A stretch of DNA of 37,921 bases from Singulisphaera sp. GP187 (lineage in GTDB: Bacteria; Planctomycetota; Phycisphaerae; Phycisphaerales; SM1A02): assembly GCA_945871445.1 (NCBI GenBank), contig CAMBWI010000020.1, positions 1 through 37,921 of the forward strand, written 5' to 3'. The position numbers and the translations under genes were made by a program. The notes under the pieces are model-generated. The model saw nothing but the letters and a program-made list of their open reading frames with translations. It had not been told where the DNA came from and searched no databases. Within the stretch, counting starts at the first letter, position 1; every line of letters begins with the position of its first letter. Shown piece by piece: positions 25,289 to 32,512 of this stretch.

Positions 25289-26893
25289 TCAGAGATTCCC
25301 GTTTGAAGGCGCCGTGGAATTTGACGTGTTTTTCGTGCTCGCAACTGTGCGCGGCGAGACACGATTGACTACAGCATCGAGAATTTCTGCAGCTTCACGA
25401 ACCAGCGGATGTCGACGAACTGCTTCAAGATTCAGATCAGTCCGAGGAGCAACGAACGTTTTCGCGAGCTCATTTTCTGGTTCTTTTTGTTGCGTTGGCG
25501 TTGGCGGCGTGAAAGTTTTCGAAGCAGAAACAAATTGCGGCACTGCGACTGACTTTGCCGAGGGGATCACTGACGCAGTGGCGCGCACGCGAGACAAATC
25601 AACTATTTTTTTTTTGGAATCAGAAGCAGTGCCTTCACCAGCAAGCAGCGCAACACCACTCGTGAAATGCTCCGACATACACAGTCGTGCGATCACTGCA
25701 TCAAAGAGAGCGCGAGGAATTGCAGATCCGCGAATATTTCTGACGGACGCATCGCAAAGAGCAATCAAATGCACCAACGCTGGAGGATCAAACTTGCCTG
25801 CATGCACCGCCATTCGATTTCGGGTCTCCGCAGGAAGATCGACCAATTCACTTTGCGCGCCACACACACGAAGTAAGAGTGCGTCACGCAAACGAGATGC
25901 GATCGTGTCGAGCGCATGGTCGCAGGACATCCCCTGATCCAACAAGGTTGCTGCAGTCGCCAATCCCCGTCCAGGATCTCCATCGGCAATAGCTGCCAAC
26001 AATGCCTCGAGTAATTCTTCATCTGGAAGTCCCAGAACATCACGCGCCAATGCGACTGAAACATGGCCAGATGCGGCAGAAACAAGTCGATCCAACAAAC
26101 TCAGTCCGTCACGCATAGAACCGTTGGCTAATCGCGCGACCTGCAGAATGACCGCTTCATCCGCCGACAGCTTTTCGCTTGTCAACACACTGCGCAGATG
26201 TGCCGCAATTGCAACTGTTGGGATCGAACGAAAATCAAAGCGTTGACAACGACTTTGAATAGTTGCCGGGACTTTATGAGGTTCTGTCGTGCAGAGAATG
26301 AACTTCACATGTGCTGGAGGTTCTTCCATCGTCTTCAGCAATGCGTTGAACGCAGGCTGAGTCAGCATGTGCACTTCGTCAATGATGTAGATCTTGTACG
26401 GACTGCGCGCAGGAGTCATTCCAGCGCCGGCGATCAGATCGCGTGCGTCATCAACTCCACGATTGCTTGCGCCATCGATTTCAACGACATCAAGATCTTG
26501 CCCACGCATAATTGATTCGCCAATTGCAGTCTGCTGCGTAAGCGAATCGACGGCATTCAACGCACGGGCAAAAATTCGCGCCATCGAAGTTTTACCAACC
26601 CCACGAGTCCCGCAAAAAAGATATGCATGTGCAGTCCTGCCAAGTGCAATCGCATTGCGCAAAGTATTCGCAATCGCATCTTGACCAACGACCTCTTCAA
26701 AGGAACGAGATCGATAGCGCCTTGCAAAAACTTGATAGGGTTCTGCTGCAACTTCACCGCCAAAGAGATCACGCTTTGGAGAATCGGAATCCGCCACTTC
26801 GGAATCGATAGGTGACTTCGCAGCGACATTCAGCGCGTCAGACTGAATATCCGACTCGCTCGTACGATTTTTTGCTTTGGCTTTCGGTGTCAT
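25289..26893 (-). CDS. dnaX: DNA polymerase III subunit tau/gamma
   Basis: The 534-residue product is the clamp-loader ATPase. Visible motifs: Walker A GTRGVGKT (95-102), Walker B DEVH (172-175), the arginine-finger SRC (214-216). ATG 26893 is used because the open frame upstream lies inside the SRP RNA gene. The zinc-binding Cys cluster normally following the Walker A helix is missing: in its place is AVDSLTQQTAIGESIMRG. Codons 427-430 (TCC-AAA-AAA-AAA-ATA) include an A10 run; a shift in either direction meets a stop at once, so a gamma-like form of about 430 residues is likely. The tail after it (about 104 residues) is Pro/Lys-rich, as in tau C-terminal parts. Confidence 0.94.
   Translation of the reverse strand: MTPKAKAKNRTSESDIQSDALNVAAKSPIDSEVADSDSPKRDLFGGEVAAEPYQVFARRYRSRSFEEVVGQDAIANTLRNAIALGRTAHAYLFCGTRGVGKTSMARIFARALNAVDSLTQQTAIGESIMRGQDLDVVEIDGASNRGVDDARDLIAGAGMTPARSPYKIYIIDEVHMLTQPAFNALLKTMEEPPAHVKFILCTTEPHKVPATIQSRCQRFDFRSIPTVAIAAHLRSVLTSEKLSADEAVILQVARLANGSMRDGLSLLDRLVSAASGHVSVALARDVLGLPDEELLEALLAAIADGDPGRGLATAATLLDQGMSCDHALDTIASRLRDALLLRVCGAQSELVDLPAETRNRMAVHAGKFDPPALVHLIALCDASVRNIRGSAIPRALFDAVIARLCMSEHFTSGVALLAGEGTASDSKKKIVDLSRVRATASVIPSAKSVAVPQFVSASKTFTPPTPTQQKEPENELAKTFVAPRTDLNLEAVRRHPLVREAAEILDAVVNRVSPRTVASTKNTSNSTAPSNGNL
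25606..25615 (-). other. A10 slippage site in dnaX
   Basis: Ten A residues on the coding strand fill codons 427-429 and the first base of codon 430. Read with one base missing the next codon is TAG; with one extra base the reading is AAT-AGT-TGA. In Thermus thermophilus a comparable A-run in dnaX causes RNA polymerase slippage that yields gamma. The position agrees with an E. coli-sized gamma (about 430 residues). Confidence 0.6.
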
Positions 26894-26908
26894 AACAAAG
26901 TAGGCAAT

Positions 26909-27020
26909 GGGGAGGACGACCAGGCGACCAACGGCATGGACGACGAAGCTTATGGCTGCTGCCGTCAGGCCCTGACCAGGTTCACGAGCCGCCCACCCAT
27001 CGGGCCCGGCCGTCCTCCTC
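26909..27020 (-). ncRNA. ffs: Bacterial small SRP RNA (4.5S type)
   Basis: The minus-strand RNA folds as one long hairpin: its ends pair as GGAGGACG (27011-27018) with CGTCCTCC (26910-26917 region). The apical region reads GGTCAGGGCC-TGAC-GGCAGCAGCC, the diagnostic SRP domain IV sequence, where Ffh binds. The tetraloop is UGAC (26964-26967) instead of GGAA, a known URRC-type variant. There is no Alu domain, as in 4.5S RNAs. It directs ribosomes making membrane proteins to the membrane with Ffh/FtsY. No T-run follows; dnaX begins about 15 nt later. Ends are approximate. Confidence 0.92.
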
Positions 27021-27024
27021 ATTT

Positions 27025-27053
27025 CCTACAAGTAATCTTACCACTCCTGTCTA
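27025..27053 (-). promoter_or_regulatory. Possible promoter of the SRP RNA
   Basis: TAGACA (27048-27053) and TGTAGG (27025-27030) are 17 bp apart on the minus strand and place a start near 27018-27020, the expected RNA end. The -10 match is poor. Confidence 0.35.
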
Positions 27054-27064
27054 CACTCATCATA

Positions 27065-28333
27065 GTGAAAGAGCAAACAGATTTATCCTCCGTTGTGATC
27101 CCTGCAAACGCAGCAAATGATAAGACGGTACTGCGCAAATCGTCGAACATCCGCGAAAGTCGATTTCTGCTTCTATCCGTTCGTCTGATTTTCGTCGCAT
27201 TACTTGTGGTTGTGGTCACAGTCACAGTCGCAAGTTCTCGAAACATTCAAGAATTCGGACCCACAACACTCTTTGGATTAATCATCGCCGCCGTTGGTGT
27301 GGGAATAGTTGTCCTACTGCTCGACCTCCTGACGCCCAACAAGCGATTGACTTCCGTTGCGGGCGTCTATCTAGGCATTTGCCTGGGACTTGTTGCGGCT
27401 GTTGCGTTCGGCGCATTGATTGATACGGTCGCTCGCGCATGGGATATTCTCGATGGCCCCGCACAACTCTATCTCAGCCTCACAAAGATCATCATCGGTA
27501 TTGTTCTCTGCTATCTCTCGGTCTCGATTGTGCTCACGACGAAAGATGATTTCAGGTTCATCATCCCATATGTTGAATTCAATAAGCAAGCAAGTGGAAT
27601 TTCTTCGATCCTTCTCGATAGTTCGACTCTGATTGATGGACGAATTGAAGCGCTCGCTCAAGCACATGTTTTGGACGCACCACTGGTCGTTCCAAAGTTT
27701 GTGCTTGAGGAGTTGCAGAAACTTTGTGACAGCAACGACCGGCATAAACGAGCTCGCGGTAAGCGTGGTCTGGACTTGGTCGCTCATATGCAAGAGAACA
27801 CAAAGATTGATTTGCGAATCGAAGATATTGATCTCGATGGACGAGGCGTCGATCGCATGTTGGTCGAATTGGCGATAAAGGAGCACATGCGAATTGCGAC
27901 AAGTGATACAGGCCTGCAACGAGTTGCCAATATCAGCGGTATTGTCACAATCAATGTGCACGAAATCGCCATCGCACTCCAGCCACCTATGTTTCTAGGC
28001 GAATCCATTGGTGTCGAAATCACACGGGTGGGTGAACAGGACGGACAAGGCATTGGACACCTCCCTGATGGAACGATGGTGGTGATCGATGGTGGTGCGG
28101 AAAAAATTGGAACTCATGTCAGTGGAACTGTCAGCAACATTCTGCAAACTGCTGGCGGGAAAATCGTTTTTGCGAAAATTGATCCCCCGCTTTCTGGCAG
28201 CACGGAATCCATGGCAGCGAAAGCGATCAATCAGCCACGCGACCCGCAATCAGGTGCAACTTTCCAACCCCCAAACACAGATCCAACTCGTCGATCAACT
28301 CCGCCAAGCGCTCGCAATCCTCGCAGAGGATGA
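27065..28333 (+). CDS. PIN-TRAM domain membrane protein (YacL-like)
   Basis: The 422-residue protein begins with four hydrophobic helices (for example FLLLSVRLIFVALLVVVVTVTVA and LYLGICLGLVAAVAFGALI-like segments), then a PIN domain (SILLDSSTLIDGRIEALAQ, FVLEELQKLCDS, TSDTGLQRVANISGI) with the acidic residues of a Mg2+-dependent nuclease, then a TRAM-type beta domain (GESIGVEITRVGEQDGQGIGHLPDGTMVVIDGG). This is the layout of B. subtilis YacL, a membrane-bound putative RNase. The C-terminal 50 residues are Pro/Arg/Ser-rich. Start GTG at 27065 is the first in-frame start after the SRP RNA promoter and has no clear ribosome site; GTG 27095 is an alternative. The stop overlaps the next frame. Confidence 0.87.
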   Translation: MKEQTDLSSVVIPANAANDKTVLRKSSNIRESRFLLLSVRLIFVALLVVVVTVTVASSRNIQEFGPTTLFGLIIAAVGVGIVVLLLDLLTPNKRLTSVAGVYLGICLGLVAAVAFGALIDTVARAWDILDGPAQLYLSLTKIIIGIVLCYLSVSIVLTTKDDFRFIIPYVEFNKQASGISSILLDSSTLIDGRIEALAQAHVLDAPLVVPKFVLEELQKLCDSNDRHKRARGKRGLDLVAHMQENTKIDLRIEDIDLDGRGVDRMLVELAIKEHMRIATSDTGLQRVANISGIVTINVHEIAIALQPPMFLGESIGVEITRVGEQDGQGIGHLPDGTMVVIDGGAEKIGTHVSGTVSNILQTAGGKIVFAKIDPPLSGSTESMAAKAINQPRDPQSGATFQPPNTDPTRRSTPPSARNPRRG

Positions 28334-28341
28334 TATTTTTT

Positions 28342-30090
28342 ATGCCCTCTGAACCTTCGGATACAAACCAATATTTGAAACATGGTCAACCTGAAGGCCA
28401 CGAACTTTTACTCGTTGGAGGTGCGTATACAGCATCGCGAGCCCTGAGCGATTTGATTCTTCGTGCAGGTGGAATCCAGGTCAATTTATGCGCACGACTA
28501 AATGATGCGGTCGATGTCGCGATTCGTATTTGCCCAACAATCATCTTGCTAGATCTTCGAGAGAGTGGAATTGATGGTCTTGGCATTCTCGACACATTTC
28601 AACGCAGTCCTGAAGTTGGAGCAGTCCCGATTATTCTGCTGACGACTCTAGAAACATCGGTCATTCGAGACGAAGCGTTCACTCGGGGAATTGCGGACTT
28701 TATTGTCTATCCACTCAGTGCAACTGAATTGATTGCGCGCATTCGCATTCATTCGACGGGATACCTGAATGTCCTGAAGCGCAATCGCAGTGCGACTGCG
28801 TATGAATCACTCCAAAGCGAACTGCGCACGGTCCACCGAGCACTCGAGGAAAGTCGCAGTCAATCCGAGCATCACATTCAGAAGACAGACGATGTTCAAT
28901 GGCAAAAGCGTGTCAGCGGCTTGGTCAACATCGGAATCGAACTCAATCAAATTCAGGATTTCCATTCTCTGATGGACCGAATTCTCTCAGAAGCACGATA
29001 TCTCCTTCACTCCCAGGCTGGGACGATCTTTCTTCGTGAAGGAGACACTCTTCGATTTGCGTACTTCCACAACGACGCACTTGCAGAGCGAACGAGCACA
29101 GGAGAGCCACCCCCTATAGAAAGTTTTCGAATCCCCATTACCGACCGCAGCCTTGCTGGTTGGGTGTGCTTGACAGGTCAATCGCTCTATATCCCTGACT
29201 GTTACAACATTTCACTCGAATTGCCATATCGATTTGATTCTTCATTTGATCTGCTCTTGGGATACCGAACTCAATCGATGATTGCGATGCCACTCAAGAA
29301 TCAGAGTGGCCGAATTCTTGGGGTGATCCAAGTCATCAACGCAGTATCAACAGATGGCCGCACGATAATGGGCTATTCCAACGAAGACATCCGTTTACTT
29401 GAACATTTCGCCAGTGTTGCAACCGTCGCAATTGAGCGAGCGCACATGATCGAAAAAGGGGTTGAAAGACTGATTCGAATGACTCAAATTCGAGATGTTG
29501 ATGAAAGCTATGCACACAGCCAACGCGTAGAGGGTTATGCAAGTGTGATCTTTGAGGAATGGGCTCTTCGCCGTGGATTGGTGGGAGCTGCGTTCGATCG
29601 ACAACGGGATCGTTTGATGTATGCGGCAAAACTGCATGACATCGGCAAGATGGGTGTCTCCGATTCGATCCTAAAATCACCCAAGATGTTGAGTGAGAGT
29701 GAACGCAGAGACATCGAAAAACATACGCACACTGGTGGCGCATTCTTCGCTCGAGAACCAACGGACTTTGACGAAGCGGCTAGAGAAGTTGCTCTCTATC
29801 ACCATGAGCGATGGGATGGCGACGGCTATCCCGGCTTTGAAGAGGGCGGGGTTCATCGTGGACGACGGGATGAAGAGATTCCACTTTTCGCAAGAATTGT
29901 CGGATTGGCGGATGTCTTCGACGCACTCAGTTCGAATCGTTGCTATCGAGATGCATGGAAAGAAGAGCAAGTTCTGCAACACATACAGTCGGAAAAAGGC
30001 AAGCATTTCGATCCCGAACTGGTTGATATTTTCTTTGCAAAGTACGACGCAATTTGCAGAGTGCGTCATGCGAATCAGGAACCATCATAA
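28342..30090 (+). CDS. Receiver-like, GAF and HD-GYP domain protein
   Basis: The 582-residue protein has three parts: a receiver-like domain (residues 20-140), a GAF domain (about 205-370: LMDRILSEARYLLHSQAG to SVATVAIERA), and an HD-GYP domain (375-582) with KLHDIGKMG, HHERWDGDGYPG, RIVGLADVFDALSS and GKHFDPEL. HD-GYP domains hydrolyse cyclic di-GMP. The receiver keeps the central Asp71 but lacks the usual acidic pair (it reads LLLVGGAY) and has YPLS where the conserved Lys-Pro lies, so phosphorylation is doubtful. ATG 28342 has GAGGA 11 nt upstream; ATG 28330 overlaps the previous stop and is an alternative. Confidence 0.9.
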   Translation: MPSEPSDTNQYLKHGQPEGHELLLVGGAYTASRALSDLILRAGGIQVNLCARLNDAVDVAIRICPTIILLDLRESGIDGLGILDTFQRSPEVGAVPIILLTTLETSVIRDEAFTRGIADFIVYPLSATELIARIRIHSTGYLNVLKRNRSATAYESLQSELRTVHRALEESRSQSEHHIQKTDDVQWQKRVSGLVNIGIELNQIQDFHSLMDRILSEARYLLHSQAGTIFLREGDTLRFAYFHNDALAERTSTGEPPPIESFRIPITDRSLAGWVCLTGQSLYIPDCYNISLELPYRFDSSFDLLLGYRTQSMIAMPLKNQSGRILGVIQVINAVSTDGRTIMGYSNEDIRLLEHFASVATVAIERAHMIEKGVERLIRMTQIRDVDESYAHSQRVEGYASVIFEEWALRRGLVGAAFDRQRDRLMYAAKLHDIGKMGVSDSILKSPKMLSESERRDIEKHTHTGGAFFAREPTDFDEAAREVALYHHERWDGDGYPGFEEGGVHRGRRDEEIPLFARIVGLADVFDALSSNRCYRDAWKEEQVLQHIQSEKGKHFDPELVDIFFAKYDAICRVRHANQEPS

Positions 30091-31303
30091 AGCGCCTGCG
30101 GTGATTTACTCACTTACACGCACATTCGCTCGTCAAATCTTCATCCTGTGGGTCATTGCAGCCTGTCTGAACACTTCACTTGGCTGCGCATTGCAATCAA
30201 GCAAGCCTTTACGAACGACATTGCCTGCGGAGAGTGTGCGCTTTCAATTTCGAGAGGTTGCGATGGGATGCGAGATGCGCATCGAACTCTTTGCGCAGAC
30301 ATCCTCGCAGGCACAGATACTTGCGCGTGCAGCATTCGACAGAGTGCATTCGCTTGATGAGGTCCTCAGTGACTATCGCGCATCATCGCAAGTTGGAAGG
30401 CTTCCCACGGATGCCATGAAAGCATTCGCAATCAGTCCAGATCTTTGCGAAGCGCTTGAAAAGTCGATTCGTATTTCGCGCGCGACGGAAGGTTGCTTCG
30501 ACGCGACGATTGGCGTGTCAAGCCAACTCTGGAGACAGGCGCGCAAAGATGGAATTCTTCCAAGCACTGAAGCGATTGCTCGTGCGAATGAGATGGGTGG
30601 CTGGGATGAAATCACCGTAGATCCTTGTGAAAATCATAGAGATGCAACCATCAGATTCTTACGCAGCGGAATTCGCTTGGACTTTGGAGGAATCGGCAAA
30701 GGTATCGCAGCACAAGCAGCGCTTGACACTCTGCGCTCTCTTGGCACTTCTGTTGCGATGTGTTCGCTTGCTGGCGATATCGCCTGTGGCGATGCGCCAA
30801 CAGGCAGCGACGGATGGTTGATCGACGTCGAGTCTGGAATTGAAGGAGTGCCGTCATGCAGGCTCGTTCTGCACAATCAATCTGTTTCAACAAGTGGTGA
30901 TGAGTCGCAGCATCTTGATGCAAACGGAATTCGCTATTCCCACGTGATCGATCCTCGAACTGGACACGCGGTCACGCGGCGTATTGCAGCAACGGTTATC
31001 TGTCGCGATGGAGCTATTGCAGACGCACTTGCAACTGCGCTCTGCGTGGGCGGTCCAGAATTGCTTGATCGCTCGACAGATATACAGCACGCACTTGGCG
31101 ATTTTCAAGCAAGAGTGACAGAGATCACATCCTCTGGGCGAGAGTCGACAACAATGACTCTCACGAGTGGATGGAATGCGCTTCTGGCATGGAACATCAT
31201 TCCCCGCGACCAGGTATCGCAACTGGCGCTTGCTGAAGCGGGCCAAACTGCAATGAAGGTGGCATCAGATTCATCGGATCTGAAAGGGCCGCTTCCCAAG
31301 TGA
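30068..31303 (+). CDS. apbE: FAD:protein FMN transferase, ApbE family
   Basis: The 411-residue protein starts with a signal region (FARQIFILWVIAACLNTSLGC) and is probably a lipoprotein facing the periplasm. ApbE motifs: FREVAMGCEMRIELFA, LDFGGIGKGIAAQAALD, AGDIACGD, STSGDESQHL and YSHVIDPRTGHAV. The enzyme moves FMN from FAD onto a Thr/Ser of a target protein such as NqrC or RnfG. No flavinylated target is encoded nearby. The start overlaps the HD-GYP gene by 23 bp; a GTG at 30100 is another possible start. Its 3' 107 bp overlap the convergent oxidoreductase. Confidence 0.9.
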   Translation: MRIRNHHKAPAVIYSLTRTFARQIFILWVIAACLNTSLGCALQSSKPLRTTLPAESVRFQFREVAMGCEMRIELFAQTSSQAQILARAAFDRVHSLDEVLSDYRASSQVGRLPTDAMKAFAISPDLCEALEKSIRISRATEGCFDATIGVSSQLWRQARKDGILPSTEAIARANEMGGWDEITVDPCENHRDATIRFLRSGIRLDFGGIGKGIAAQAALDTLRSLGTSVAMCSLAGDIACGDAPTGSDGWLIDVESGIEGVPSCRLVLHNQSVSTSGDESQHLDANGIRYSHVIDPRTGHAVTRRIAATVICRDGAIADALATALCVGGPELLDRSTDIQHALGDFQARVTEITSSGRESTTMTLTSGWNALLAWNIIPRDQVSQLALAEAGQTAMKVASDSSDLKGPLPK

Positions 31304-32498
31304 ATTCTGCTCCAGAATATGCAGCCATTCGACCCATAATCGCACTCATCGTGCTCTCTGCAACCTGCTTCGTTTCGTTCAGCGGAGTTCCGTCCAAGAT
31401 CGCCTTCTGCAAATCAATGTGTTCCTGCACATAGGGATTGTTGTTGGGACCATCGAAAGTCCAAGGATTTTCGCCAGTGATTTTCGCAGATCCAGATGTG
31501 AGTCGAGCAATTCCTGTGGTTCCATAGATGACTTCTTCCACTCGGCCCGAAGTGTTTTCTTGTTGCCGAGCCATACTGAGAGCGAATCGTGGCTCGGTAT
31601 CACCTTCTGCTTGTGGATATTCAAAGTCCACCGCAAAGTGATCAAAAACATTTCCAAATTCTTTCTGGTCGGTTCGTGCCTGACGACCTCCGACCGCAAT
31701 GCAGCGTGAAGGATGAGAACCCATTGCCCAATTTGCAACATCAATATTGTGTACATGTTGTTCGACAATGTGATCACCCGAAAGCCATGTGTGATAGAGC
31801 CAATTTCGAACTTGATTTTCCACATCGCTTCGAGTGGGTTGGGGAGCAACATTCCAGAGACTTCCCATATTCCAGAAGACGCGCGCTGCAACGACTCGAC
31901 CTATGGCGCCATCTTTGATTCTCTGCATCGCTTCCAAATAACACCATTCGTGCCGACGTTGCGTCCCAGCTGCGACACGCAAATTCTTTGCGTCCACTTC
32001 TGGAGATGCGGCAAGCATCGTTCGGATTCCAGTTGGATCGACTGCAACAGGCTTTTCTATGAAAGCGTTTCTCCCAGCTGCAACTGCAGCAGAAAAATGA
32101 ATCGGACGAAATCCAGGCGGCGTCGCCAAAATCACGTAATCGCACGGAACGGAAATCACCCCTTGATATGCGTCAAATCCAGTAAAACATTGGGCAGAAG
32201 CAACCTTTGCTCTTTCGCCAAACGATTGCAGTCCAGAGAGCGCCGATGCGATACGTTCTGGAAAGAGATCTCCCATTGCAACGATGCGTGCATCAGATGA
32301 TGCTTCCAAAGCATTCCCCGCCGCGCCTGTTCCTCGACCACCGCAACCGATGACACCGATTCGCAATTCGCGCTTGCCACGTGCAGCGACCAAACGCGCC
32401 GCACGAGCGTTAGTGGAAACCAACCCTCCAGCGCTTGCGATTGCGAGTGTCGTCCACGCTGTGCTTTTTACGAAGTCGCGTCGATTGATAAATGTCAT
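31197..32498 (-). CDS. Tat-exported Gfo/Idh/MocA oxidoreductase 1
   Basis: The 433-residue protein starts with a twin-arginine signal (MTFINRRDFVKSTAW). The Rossmann part has RIGVIGCGGRGTGAAG and EKPVAVDP; the C-terminal beta domain has SGDHIVEQHVHNIDVANWAMG. ATG 32498 is preceded by AAAGGA. Family members use NAD(P) to oxidise or reduce sugars and related compounds, with exported forms frequent in planctomycetes. It shares the layout of the next gene upstream, including the tail (LMPPSLQFGPLQQAP), so it is a duplicate. The last 107 bp overlap apbE. Confidence 0.92.
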   Translation of the reverse strand: MTFINRRDFVKSTAWTTLAIASAGGLVSTNARAARLVAARGKRELRIGVIGCGGRGTGAAGNALEASSDARIVAMGDLFPERIASALSGLQSFGERAKVASAQCFTGFDAYQGVISVPCDYVILATPPGFRPIHFSAAVAAGRNAFIEKPVAVDPTGIRTMLAASPEVDAKNLRVAAGTQRRHEWCYLEAMQRIKDGAIGRVVAARVFWNMGSLWNVAPQPTRSDVENQVRNWLYHTWLSGDHIVEQHVHNIDVANWAMGSHPSRCIAVGGRQARTDQKEFGNVFDHFAVDFEYPQAEGDTEPRFALSMARQQENTSGRVEEVIYGTTGIARLTSGSAKITGENPWTFDGPNNNPYVQEHIDLQKAILDGTPLNETKQVAESTMSAIMGRMAAYSGAEFTWEAALSDPMNLMPPSLQFGPLQQAPVAIPGRGE

Positions 32499-32512
32499 TG
32501 AATTCCTTTTGT

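Noticed and set aside
26936-27064. Open extension of the PIN-TRAM frame to 26936, and of dnaX to 27022
   Set aside because: Both would be translated from within the SRP RNA gene; internal starts fit better.
29693-30067. Long N-terminal extension of the ApbE frame
   Set aside because: It overlaps the HD-GYP coding region, and the ApbE signal sequence starts downstream.
30742-30756. Exact sigma-54-type element TGGCAC-N5-TTGC
   Set aside because: It lies inside the apbE coding frame and is not upstream of any gene on that strand, so it is probably chance.
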